Part shown: positions 16,463-24,492 of the stretch, piece by piece
How the letters are laid out: the number at the start of each line of letters is the position of its first letter
How positions within the stretch are numbered: position 1 is the first letter of the stretch
Source: Clostridiales bacterium
GTDB taxonomy: Bacteria > Bacillota > Clostridia > Lachnospirales > Anaerotignaceae
NCBI GenBank assembly: GCA_019423725.1
Contig: JAHZAW010000056.1
Span: 1-41,845, forward strand
Reading direction: 5' to 3'
DNA length: 41,845 bases
Position numbers and translations under genes: made by a program
The notes under the pieces: model-generated
Database searches by the model: none
The model's input: only the letters and a program-made list of their open reading frames with translations
Told to the model about the DNA's origin: nothing

Positions 16463-16700
16463 TTGATATACGTCAGTTATGCCCAAATACGCCGGGCCCG
16501 GCTGGCCAATGCCAGATGTCCCTTAGATAAATAGATACACCATGTCAGGGGAACACAACCTGGGAAGTGGGGACAGTGCCGGCACCTGCACCGGATACAG
16601 TATACAGTATAAAGTTGTCCTTCAAAGAGCAGTCCAGACCCCATCATAAGCCCCGCCTGTTCTTCTCCCATTTATGCCAAGGGATAGAATAAAGCGGAAT
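16463..16700. other. Intergenic stretch between two terminators
   Basis: I see no gene. A short self-similar patch (around 16592-16610, repeats of an ACAGTAT unit) is the only visible structure. Confidence 0.5.
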
Positions 16701-16721
16701 AAAAAAGGCGCCTTCGGCGCC
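16701..16721 (-). terminator. Intrinsic terminator after the threonine aldolase gene
   Basis: A 6-bp all-GC stem (16707-16712 with 16716-16721, UUC-type loop on the plus strand) is followed on the minus strand by six T residues. Confidence 0.85.
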
Positions 16722-16736
16722 CTATATTTTATATCC

Positions 16737-17777
16737 TTATTTTTTGCAGCTCAAAATATCCTTTACAAGACTGTCCACATTTTCTTCCTTAGTGGCCCAG
16801 CTGGTGCATATCCTCACAACGGAGCTTTTCTCGTCATATCTTTCCTGATAGGAGAACACATATTTTTTAGAAAGTTCCTCCAAAACATCATCGGGAAGGA
16901 TGACGAACTGCTGGTTTGTGGGGCTTTCGGCATATATGCCAAATCCCGCTTCTTTAACGGCATCCCTTATTTTAAATGCCAGTCTGTCGGCGTTTTTGGC
17001 AAGGTCGAAATAAAGGCCGTCCCTGAGGAGCTCGCTGAACTGTATGCCTAAAAGCCAGCCCTTGGCAAGCATGCCGCCCCTCTGTTTTATTATGTATCTG
17101 AAATCTTCCTTAAGGGCGTCATTGAGTATGACGACAGCCTCTCCGAACATGGCTCCGCCCTTTGTGCCACCGATATAGAACACATCACAGTTATTGGCAA
17201 GGGTCTTCATATCTATGTCATTTTCGGGACTGGCCAGGGCATATCCAAGCCTTGCTCCGTCCACAAAAAGATACATTCCGCAATCCCTGCAGGCAGCATA
17301 TATATCTTCCAGTTCCTTCTTATTATATATGGTGCCTATTTCCGTGGAATCGGATATATACACTAATTTAGGCTGGGCGATATGCTCATGGGAGCCGTCC
17401 TCCCAGTGTTTTTTGTATAATTCCCTGATGTCTCCGGCCTTTATTTTTCCGTCATCGGAGGGCACGCCCACTACCTTATGGCCTGTGGCCTCCACCGCGC
17501 CGGTCTCATGTACATTTATGTGTCCTGTTGAAGCGCACACTGCACACTGATGGGGCCTTAAGGCCGCTGTTATTACCGTCAGGTTGGTCTGGGTGCCTCC
17601 CACAAGGAAATGCACATCAGCATCGGGCCTTCCTATGAGTTTTTTGATGATGTCCGCCGCCTCAAGACAGCATTCATCCTCCCCATAGCCGTTGAACTGG
17701 CTGTCCTTTAATTCAGATATTTTTTCGAGTATCCTCTCATGGCATATCTCGCTGTAATCGTTATTGAACCTTATCAT
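16737..17777 (-). CDS. ltaE: Low-specificity L-threonine aldolase family enzyme
   Basis: This is a 346-residue PLP enzyme of fold type I. Markers are the N-terminal FNNDYSE, the GGTQTNLTVI loop, the stacking His in HINVHETGAVEA, the DGARLGYALA segment containing the PLP-binding Asp, and the Schiff-base Lys at about K206 (YIGGTKGGAMFGE). The family splits threonine or allo-threonine into glycine and acetaldehyde; beta-hydroxy amino-acid specificity varies. I chose the ATG at 17777 because GGAGG lies seven bases upstream; a longer frame reaches 17816 without such a site. The gene is divergent from ssnA across about 150 bases containing an inverted repeat, so it may be co-regulated with the purine genes. 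Confidence 0.9.
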   Translation of the reverse strand: MIRFNNDYSEICHERILEKISELKDSQFNGYGEDECCLEAADIIKKLIGRPDADVHFLVGGTQTNLTVITAALRPHQCAVCASTGHINVHETGAVEATGHKVVGVPSDDGKIKAGDIRELYKKHWEDGSHEHIAQPKLVYISDSTEIGTIYNKKELEDIYAACRDCGMYLFVDGARLGYALASPENDIDMKTLANNCDVFYIGGTKGGAMFGEAVVILNDALKEDFRYIIKQRGGMLAKGWLLGIQFSELLRDGLYFDLAKNADRLAFKIRDAVKEAGFGIYAESPTNQQFVILPDDVLEELSKKYVFSYQERYDEKSSVVRICTSWATKEENVDSLVKDILSCKK

Positions 17778-17820
17778 ATCATTACCTCCGTAAAATACAT
17801 AATGAAAGTATAACACAAGC

Positions 17821-17842
17821 CCAAGGTCTTTGTATACCTTGG
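17821..17842. promoter_or_regulatory. Inverted repeat between ltaE and ssnA, candidate operator
   Basis: Perfect 7-base arms (17821-17827 and 17836-17842) flank eight bases. The right arm abuts a TATAAT (17844-17849) that could serve the ssnA direction, and the repeat covers the region expected for the ltaE -35 box (TATACT-like -10 at 17808-17813, minus strand). A regulator bound here could affect both genes. Confidence 0.45.
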
Positions 17843-17926
17843 ATATAATTTAATTGCTTTTCGGGCGGAAATATAATAAAATTTACTTAGAACACAAAAA
17901 ATAACCTATAGCAGGGAGGATAATAT

Positions 17927-19258
17927 ATGTATCTCATAACAAACGGAAGAGTAATAACTAGGGACAGCTCAAATCCTTACTATGAGGACGGCGGCGTTGT
18001 TGTGGACGGAAACAAAATAGTTGAAGTCGGCGATGACCTTACCCTTAAGCTTAAGTATCCCAGCGCCGAAATAATAGATGCAGAGGGCAATATCATAATG
18101 CCCGCCTTCATCAACACCCATACCCACATATACAGCGCCCTTGCCAGAGGGCTCTCCATAAACGGATACAATCCCAGGAATTTTTATGAGGTCCTGGACG
18201 GAATGTGGTGGAACATAGACCGAAAACTTGACCTGGAAGGCACCAGGGCATCGGCCTATGCCACATACATCGAATGTATCAAAAACGGTGTAACGACCAT
18301 ATTCGACCATCATGCCAGCTATGGCTATATACCCGGCTCACTTTTTGAGATAGAAGACGCAGCCAAAAAAATGGGCATAAGGAGCTGTCTGTGCTATGAG
18401 GTCAGCGACCGTGACGGAGATGTGAAATGCAGCCAGGCCATAAAGGAAAACTATGATTTCATAAAGCATACCAAGGAAGAGCCTGACCCCATGATAAAGG
18501 CCATGTTCGGTCTCCATGCGCCCTTCACCCTTTCGGATGCCACCCTTGAAAAATGCGTTGAGGCAAACAACGGCATGACAGGATTCCATATCCATGTATC
18601 CGAGGGCATAAACGACGTTCAGGACACATGGGAGAAGTACAAAAAACGTCCCGTTGAGAGGCTCAGGGATATGAACATACTTGGCCCTAAGACCATACTT
18701 GGACACTGTATACATGTAAACGACACTGAAATGAACATAATCCGTGAGACAGACACCATGGTGGTGAACAATCCCGAATCCAACATGGGCAATGCCGTAG
18801 GCTGCTCACCGGTCTTAAACCTCTATAACAGGGGCATACTCATAGGCCTTGGAACTGACGCCTATACCCATGACATGCTGGAGAGCCTTAAGGCAGCCCT
18901 GGCCATACAGCGCCACAATGCCAAGATGCCAAATGTGGGCTGGGCAGAAGCCACAGGAATGCTCTTTAAGAACAATCCTAAGATGTGCGAGAGATATTTC
19001 GACGAGCCCCTGGGAGTATTGAAGAAGGGTGCAGCCGCCGACATAATCGTAATGGATTATAAGCCCTACACACCTCTGTCCGATGAAAACATAGACGGAC
19101 ATATGATATTTGGAATGAACGGACGCCAGTGTCTCACCACCGTAGCCAATGGCAAGGTGCTCATGCTCAACCGCCAGCTGGTGGACATTGACGAAGAAAA
19201 AATAGATGCTGATATAATGGAGACAGCTAAAAAACTCTGGAAAAACATAAACGGCTGA
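17927..19258 (+). CDS. ssnA: SsnA-type amidohydrolase (putative purine-pathway aminohydrolase)
   Basis: This 443-residue metal-dependent hydrolase belongs to the amidohydrolase superfamily (TIM barrel with a small beta domain). The first metal pair is H65 and H67 in NTHTHIYSALARG. Further ligands are the His in GFHIHVSEG (about 222), the His in LGHCIHVND (about 258) and the Asp in LGTDAYTHD (about 309), the usual pattern for chlorohydrolase/deaminase-type enzymes. SsnA is known as a partner of YgfK and XdhD in selenium-dependent hydroxylase and urate/xanthine gene clusters of gut bacteria. Its substrate is not settled; a purine or ring-opened purine is likely. A GGGAGG site lies before the ATG, and ygfK follows after 13 bases. 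Confidence 0.92.
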   Translation: MYLITNGRVITRDSSNPYYEDGGVVVDGNKIVEVGDDLTLKLKYPSAEIIDAEGNIIMPAFINTHTHIYSALARGLSINGYNPRNFYEVLDGMWWNIDRKLDLEGTRASAYATYIECIKNGVTTIFDHHASYGYIPGSLFEIEDAAKKMGIRSCLCYEVSDRDGDVKCSQAIKENYDFIKHTKEEPDPMIKAMFGLHAPFTLSDATLEKCVEANNGMTGFHIHVSEGINDVQDTWEKYKKRPVERLRDMNILGPKTILGHCIHVNDTEMNIIRETDTMVVNNPESNMGNAVGCSPVLNLYNRGILIGLGTDAYTHDMLESLKAALAIQRHNAKMPNVGWAEATGMLFKNNPKMCERYFDEPLGVLKKGAAADIIVMDYKPYTPLSDENIDGHMIFGMNGRQCLTTVANGKVLMLNRQLVDIDEEKIDADIMETAKKLWKNING

Positions 19259-19271
19259 GGAGATGAATATC

Positions 19272-22223
19272 ATGAGCGAAAGAATGACGCCCATGAGCTT
19301 TGAGAAGCTCATTAAATGCGCTGTGGACGAATACAGGGATTCAAAGACCATGTTCGGTGTTCACAGGCCCTATATAAAGAAGGATACAAAGACCCTCTCA
19401 CTTTTTGGAGAGAAGCTGGAGACGCCCTTTGGCCCCGCTGCCGGCCCTAACACCCAGATGGCCCAGAACATAATCGCGGCCTACTTTGCGGGAAGCAGAT
19501 TTTTCGAGCTCAAGACCGTGCAGATAATGGACGGAGAGGAACTGGCAGCCTGCATAGCAAGGCCCTGTATACTGGCCAATGATGAAGGATATAACTGTGA
19601 GTGGTCAACGGAACTCACCGTGCCCCAGGCTGCTGATGAATATATAAAGGCATGGCTTGCCCTGAAGGTATTTTCCAAGGTCTACTCCCTGGGAGATGAA
19701 AACGGCTTTATGTTCAACATGAGCGTAGGCTATGACCTGGAGGGCATAAAGAGCGAAAAAATAGATAAATTCATAGAATCCATGAAGGACGCCTCGATCC
19801 TTCCCTGCTGGGAGGAATATAAGGCCGTACTTATGAAATATTTCCCCGATGAGAAGGACTATATCGCCTCCATATCACCCAAAATATGTTCAGGTGTGAC
19901 CCTTTCCACCCTCCATGGCTGTCCGCCCCAGGAAATAGAGAGGATAGCTTCATATCTCATAACCGAAAAGCATCTTAACACCTTCGTTAAGTGCAACCCC
20001 ACCATACTGGGCTATGAATACGCCAGAAAGACACTGGATGACATGGGATATGACTATATCGCCTTTGACGACCATCATTTCAGGGAGGACCTGCAGTACT
20101 CCGACGCCATACCTATGTTTGAGCGTCTTTTGAAACTGGCTGGGGAAAATGGTCTGGAGTTTGGCTTAAAGCTTTCAAACACCTTCCCCGTGGACGTAAA
20201 GGCCGGGGAGCTGCCCTCAGAGGAAATGTATATGAGCGGCAAGTCCCTTTATCCCCTCACCATAGAGATGGCAAACAGGATATCAGCCTCCTTTGACGGA
20301 AAGCTCAGGATAAGCTATTCAGGAGGAGCGGACTATTACAATATAGATAAAATATTCGAGGCCGGCATATGGCCCATAACCGTTGCCACCACCATCCTCA
20401 AGCCAGGCGGATACCAGAGACTGACCCAGCTGGCTGAGAAATTGGAAAACTGTGAATATAAGGATTTTGATGGAATAGATACGGCCAAGGTGAAGGCTCT
20501 TTCCGAGGGCGCTAAAAATGACATACACCATATCAAGCCCATAAAGCCCCTGCCCTCAAGGAAGATAGATAAAAAAGTTCCCCTGGTGGACTGCTTCACA
20601 TCCCCCTGCAAGGGCGGATGTCCCATAGAGCAGGATATACCGGAATATATAGAGCTGTGCGGAAAGGGAAAATATAAGGAGGCCCTTAAGGTCATAACGG
20701 CTAAAAACCCTCTGCCCTTCATAACCGGCACAATCTGTGCCCACAACTGTATGACCAAGTGTACGAGAAACTTCTATGAAGAGCCGGTCATGATACGCGC
20801 CACGAAACTTACGGCGGCTGAAAAAGGCTTTGACGAGCTCATAAAGGAGCTCAAGCCCTCGGGTGAGACTAAAAACATCAAGGCAGCCATTATCGGAGGC
20901 GGAGCGGCTGGAATGGCAGCGGCATATTTCCTTTGTATACATGGAGCAAAGGCCACTATATTTGAAAAGGAAGCTAAACTTGGCGGCATAGTCCGCAATG
21001 TAATCCCCTCATTCAGGATAAGCGATGAGGCCATGGATAAGGATGTGGAGCTCCTTAAATTATCGGGGGCTGAGATAAAGACAAACACCCCTGCTCCTTC
21101 CATAGATGAGCTCAAGGCAGAAGGCTATACCCATATACTCGTCTGTGTTGGCGCCCAGAAAAAAGGAAATCTCGACATCGGCGGCAACGTAATAAATGTC
21201 ATAGACTTCCTTACGGGGCTTAAGTCCGGCAAGGATATGGGCCTTGGCAGTGATGTAATAGTAGTAGGCGGAGGAAACACGGCCATGGATGCTGCAAGGG
21301 CTGCAAAGAGAGCAGCCGGCGTTAAAAACGTATCCATACTCTACCGCCGTACAAAGAAATACATGCCCGCCGATGAGGAAGAGCTCATGCTCGCCATCCA
21401 TGATGGTGTAAACTTCATAGAGCTGGCCGCTCCCATTAGCCATAAGGATGGAGTGCTCACGGCCAGGAAGATGGTTTTAGGTCCTCCCGATGAGAGCGGA
21501 AGAAGGAGCCCTGTGGAGACCGATGAATTATTCGACATAAAGGCGGATACGGTCATCGCCGCCGTTGGCGAGAGCGTGGACGCAGGATTTTTCAATGGTC
21601 TTGGCATAGAGACAGACAAAAAAGGCCGTCCTGCATTTAAGACGAATATAGAAAACGTATACACAGCGGGAGATTCCCTGAGGGGACCCTGCACCGTTGT
21701 TGAATGTATAGCCGATGCGAAGGCATTTGCTGAGGAAGTTTTGGGCATAAAGATAGAGGCTCAGATACCTTCCGAGGCATTACAGACCGATGAGGAATCC
21801 ATAGCCAAAAAGGGAATACTCAAAATGCCCCTTTCGGATGATTCTGAAAGATGCTTCTCCTGCGGCATAGTATGTGAAAACTGTGTGGACGTATGCCCCA
21901 ACAGAGCCAACGTGGTCATCAAACCCAATGGCATGGGCAGGCAGATACTCCATATCGATGCCCTGTGCAACGAGTGTGGAAACTGTGAAGTATTCTGCCC
22001 CTATGAGAGCGCTCCATATAAGGATAAATTCACACTTTTTGCCAGTGAGGAAGACTTTGCGGACAGCACAAACAGCGGCTTCCTTGCCCTTGGAAATGAT
22101 ATGTACAGGGTGCGTCTGAATGGTGAAGTGAAGGACTATGACCTTTCAAAGGACAATGGTCTGGATAAGGACATTGAAACTATGATACTTACGGTAAAGG
22201 ACAAATACGGTTATCTTTTATAA
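19272..22223 (+). CDS. ygfK: YgfK-type multidomain flavin / iron-sulfur oxidoreductase
   Basis: This protein has 983 residues. The N-terminal ~430 residues are dihydroorotate-dehydrogenase-like (TPFGPAAGPNTQMAQN, RFFELKTVQI). Around 440-495 is a GltD-type Cys-rich segment (SPCKGGCPIEQDIPEY, 'CAHNCMTKC'). An FAD site (AIIGGGAAGMAAAYF, about 538) and an NAD(P) site (VIVVGGGNTAMDAARA, about 660) follow. Two ferredoxin-type Cys clusters (about 859 and 897) close the protein. It is annotated as putative selenate reductase, but genetic work on gut purine clusters ties it to anaerobic urate/xanthine metabolism. I chose the ATG at 19272 because GAGGAG is nine bases upstream; the ATG at 19263 directly abuts that site. 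It is slightly shorter than E. coli YgfK. Confidence 0.92.
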   Translation: MSERMTPMSFEKLIKCAVDEYRDSKTMFGVHRPYIKKDTKTLSLFGEKLETPFGPAAGPNTQMAQNIIAAYFAGSRFFELKTVQIMDGEELAACIARPCILANDEGYNCEWSTELTVPQAADEYIKAWLALKVFSKVYSLGDENGFMFNMSVGYDLEGIKSEKIDKFIESMKDASILPCWEEYKAVLMKYFPDEKDYIASISPKICSGVTLSTLHGCPPQEIERIASYLITEKHLNTFVKCNPTILGYEYARKTLDDMGYDYIAFDDHHFREDLQYSDAIPMFERLLKLAGENGLEFGLKLSNTFPVDVKAGELPSEEMYMSGKSLYPLTIEMANRISASFDGKLRISYSGGADYYNIDKIFEAGIWPITVATTILKPGGYQRLTQLAEKLENCEYKDFDGIDTAKVKALSEGAKNDIHHIKPIKPLPSRKIDKKVPLVDCFTSPCKGGCPIEQDIPEYIELCGKGKYKEALKVITAKNPLPFITGTICAHNCMTKCTRNFYEEPVMIRATKLTAAEKGFDELIKELKPSGETKNIKAAIIGGGAAGMAAAYFLCIHGAKATIFEKEAKLGGIVRNVIPSFRISDEAMDKDVELLKLSGAEIKTNTPAPSIDELKAEGYTHILVCVGAQKKGNLDIGGNVINVIDFLTGLKSGKDMGLGSDVIVVGGGNTAMDAARAAKRAAGVKNVSILYRRTKKYMPADEEELMLAIHDGVNFIELAAPISHKDGVLTARKMVLGPPDESGRRSPVETDELFDIKADTVIAAVGESVDAGFFNGLGIETDKKGRPAFKTNIENVYTAGDSLRGPCTVVECIADAKAFAEEVLGIKIEAQIPSEALQTDEESIAKKGILKMPLSDDSERCFSCGIVCENCVDVCPNRANVVIKPNGMGRQILHIDALCNECGNCEVFCPYESAPYKDKFTLFASEEDFADSTNSGFLALGNDMYRVRLNGEVKDYDLSKDNGLDKDIETMILTVKDKYGYLL

Positions 22224-22263
22224 TTAATAATATTTCATACACGTAGTTAAAGGGGGTATATAT

Positions 22264-23175
22264 ATGAAACTGGGCGTAATAGGCGGAGCGGGCCTTCTGG
22301 GTTCCACATCAGCATTTTTAGCCGGCATGAAGGGTTATCTTGAGGAGATAAAACTCGTTGATATCAAGGAAAATCTCGTTAAAAACCATGTTTTGGACAT
22401 GGGCCAGGCTATCTATTCCATGTCAGACACAAAGGTATCCTATGCGGATTACAAGGACCTGGCTGACTGCGGCATGATACTCATAACAGCCAGTCTTCCT
22501 GAAAGAAAGGTCGCCAACCGTCTGGAATATCTTTGGGACAACATGAAAATAATCCAGCCCGTATGCGAGAACATAAAGGCTAACTGCCCCGAAACTGTCA
22601 TAATAAACGCCACTAACCCCGTTGATATATTCAACTATGTCATATGGAAGATACTTGGCTGGGACAGGAAAAAAATAATAGGATTCAACGGAAATGACAC
22701 CTACCGTCTCAAATGGGCGGCTTCAAAGGTGACAGGCAGGAAATTTGCGGACATAGACGGCTTTGCCATAGGCGAGCACGGAAACGGCCAGATAAACCTC
22801 TATGACAAAATGACCTGCAAAAATGAACCCCTCTCCCTCAGTGAAGGGGAAATAAGCGAAATCGAAAATATGACCGCCAACTTCTTCTCGGAATTCAACG
22901 CCTTGAACAGTGGAAGGACTTCCGGCTGGACATCGGCCATAAACATCGAAAACCTCATCGAAGCCGTTGCCACGGACTCCGGCAGGGTGCTGGAGTGCTC
23001 AGCGGTGCTGGACGGAGAATACGGATTAAAGGACGTTTCCCTTGGCCTTCCCCTGTCCATAGGCTCATCGGGCATAAAGGGATATGAACTCCCTGAGCTG
23101 AACGAAAAACAGATGGAAAGGCTCAATTCTGTCAGCGAAGCCCTCAAAAAGACCATAGCTGATGCAGGATTTTAA
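22264..23175 (+). CDS. Atypical lactate/malate-dehydrogenase-family NAD-dependent oxidoreductase
   Basis: This 303-residue protein has the LDH/MDH fold: the dinucleotide motif GVIGGAGLLGSTSAF, an acidic strand end (KLVDIKENL) that favours NAD, the INATNPVDIFNYVIWK segment, and the catalytic His in AIGEHGNGQ. The substrate loop reads SLPERKVANRLEYLWDN in place of the usual ASRPER-type loop. The helix before the active site reads NDTYRLKWAASKVTGR, which departs from both classic LDH and MDH. It follows ygfK by 40 bases with a strong GGGGG-type ribosome binding site, so it is the third gene of the ssnA operon. It may reduce a 2-oxo acid from purine-ring breakdown, but the substrate is unknown. 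Confidence 0.85.
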   Translation: MKLGVIGGAGLLGSTSAFLAGMKGYLEEIKLVDIKENLVKNHVLDMGQAIYSMSDTKVSYADYKDLADCGMILITASLPERKVANRLEYLWDNMKIIQPVCENIKANCPETVIINATNPVDIFNYVIWKILGWDRKKIIGFNGNDTYRLKWAASKVTGRKFADIDGFAIGEHGNGQINLYDKMTCKNEPLSLSEGEISEIENMTANFFSEFNALNSGRTSGWTSAINIENLIEAVATDSGRVLECSAVLDGEYGLKDVSLGLPLSIGSSGIKGYELPELNEKQMERLNSVSEALKKTIADAGF

Positions 23176-23214
23176 GGGCAGACACACCGTTTGACAACTC
23201 CATCAAAAATGAAT

Positions 23215-23244
23215 AAGGCGGACCCTGAGGGTCCGCCTTTTTTA
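23215..23244. terminator. Bidirectional terminator between the ssnA operon and azlCD
   Basis: An 11-bp stem (23215-23225 with 23229-23239, three-base loop) is followed by T residues on the plus strand. On the minus strand it lies 25 bases after the azlD stop, with a shorter T run. Confidence 0.9.
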
Positions 23245-23264
23245 TTCAGCTTTATCCGCTTTAT

Positions 23265-23594
23265 TTAAAATATCGTCCTTATGAGCACCATATAAATCAC
23301 CGTTGATGCAGCCGTGGTAAGTATGGTATTTTCCTTCTTCCATTGGAGTACGGCGGCAAACACCACAGTAATTATTTCCGCCAGGCCGAAGGGATATTTT
23401 GTCATATCCATCTCTCTCAGGCAGTAAAACACCAGTATGGCCATGATGGCTGGAGGAAGGGTCTTTCCCAGATATATGACGGTCTTTGGTATATCCTTTC
23501 TGCCGCCAAATATCAAAAATGCCGCCGAACGGCACACCCATGTGGCCAGGGCGATGACTCCTATGGAAAGGGCTGTCATAACTGTATCAGTCAT
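23265..23594 (-). CDS. azlD: AzlD-type branched-chain amino-acid exporter small subunit
   Basis: This is a 109-residue membrane protein with about four hydrophobic helices. It has the AzlD landmarks: ALATWVCRSAAFLIF near the N-terminus (typically an aromatic/Arg-containing first helix) and LPPAIMAILVFYCL in the middle. AzlC and AzlD together export branched-chain amino acids or analogues. I chose the ATG at 23594 because GGGGAGG lies eight bases upstream inside azlC; an earlier TTG at 23600 is possible. The gene overlaps the end of azlC by eight bases, so the two are translationally coupled. Confidence 0.9.
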   Translation of the reverse strand: MTDTVMTALSIGVIALATWVCRSAAFLIFGGRKDIPKTVIYLGKTLPPAIMAILVFYCLREMDMTKYPFGLAEIITVVFAAVLQWKKENTILTTAASTVIYMVLIRTIF

Positions 23595-24303
23595 CGGCAA
23601 TGCCTCCCCTCACCATATCCCTCAAAACTCTGTCCTTAAGCACCACAAGGAGCACAAGGCTAAGTATGAGGGCTGGTATCAAAAAATTATCTCTTCCCAT
23701 GACCGCCAGCATAAGGGCAGCGCAGGCCGCACCTGTAAGGGCGGGTATTTTTGAGGGGAACCTTTTCCACTGGTCCACCACTATACATACAAAAAATATG
23801 GCAGCTGAAAACTCTATGCCCGTGGTATCAAAGGGTATTATCTCACCTGCGGCCGCTCCCAGGGTACAGCTTATTATCCAGAGGATATGGGCCGAAGCCA
23901 GCACATAAAGCTCCACTTTATGTCTGTCAAGGTCCTTCGGGCAGTCCAGTGAACAGAGGACCGAATAGGTCTCATCGGTGACAGTGAGCATCATATATAA
24001 ATATTGAACTCGGCCATTTTTCTTGACTTCCCACAACTCATTTACTGAGCCTATGCCGTAAAAAATATGTCTGCCATTTATGAAAAACGCCATGACCGCC
24101 AGTGTCAGAAGCGGCGTTCCTGCCGCAAGGAGGGGCACCATGACTATCTGCATGGACCCGGCATATATGAACGTCCCCGAAAGGAAGGCCCATATGGCCG
24201 CATACCCCGAATTTTTGAGCAGCAGCCCGCTGGCTATGCCAACGAATAAATATGAAAATAATACCGGTGCCACCTTTTTAAGGGCAAATCTAAATTCCTT
24301 CAA
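23587..24303 (-). CDS. azlC: AzlC-type branched-chain amino-acid exporter large subunit
   Basis: This is a 238-residue membrane protein with many hydrophobic helices. It has AzlC signatures: FSYLFVGIASGLLLKNSGY, FIYAGSMQIVMVPLLAAG, FFINGRHIFYGI and TDETYSVLCS. It forms the transport core with AzlD. The start is unusual: the only plausible in-frame initiator is TTG at 24303, with AAGGAA almost touching it and an in-frame TGA two codons further upstream. The DNA just upstream is a tract of degenerate CAGGATAA-like repeats (24310-24400), so the original start region may have been altered. The gene lies between selD and ygfK, but no link to purine metabolism is evident. Confidence 0.88.
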   Translation of the reverse strand: MKEFRFALKKVAPVLFSYLFVGIASGLLLKNSGYAAIWAFLSGTFIYAGSMQIVMVPLLAAGTPLLTLAVMAFFINGRHIFYGIGSVNELWEVKKNGRVQYLYMMLTVTDETYSVLCSLDCPKDLDRHKVELYVLASAHILWIISCTLGAAAGEIIPFDTTGIEFSAAIFFVCIVVDQWKRFPSKIPALTGAACAALMLAVMGRDNFLIPALILSLVLLVVLKDRVLRDMVRGGIADD

Positions 24304-24492
24304 TTTCCTTCAATCCCTTATCCTGTTTGTCGCGCTTATCTGACTTATCCTGATTTTATGCTTCTCCTGTTTATCCTGTTTCTCCCCGGCCTGATGATAC
24401 TGTGTTTATGTTATGTGTTTATGTTATGTATTTCTGTTTTCCAAGGGGTCGATATATCTGTAACTTATTTTTGTCCTTATTATAGCTGGCTG
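24304..24492. repeat. Degenerate short repeats between selD and azlC
   Basis: Read on the minus strand, the tract contains several copies of a CAGGATAA-like unit (about 24305-24385) and a tandem of a 14-base ACATAACATAAAC-type unit (about 24408-24435). No gene and no clear terminator for selD are present. Confidence 0.55.

Noticed and set aside
16463..16700. Possible tRNA or small RNA between two terminators
   Set aside because: I could not fold a cloverleaf or find a promoter plus terminator pair belonging to this stretch.
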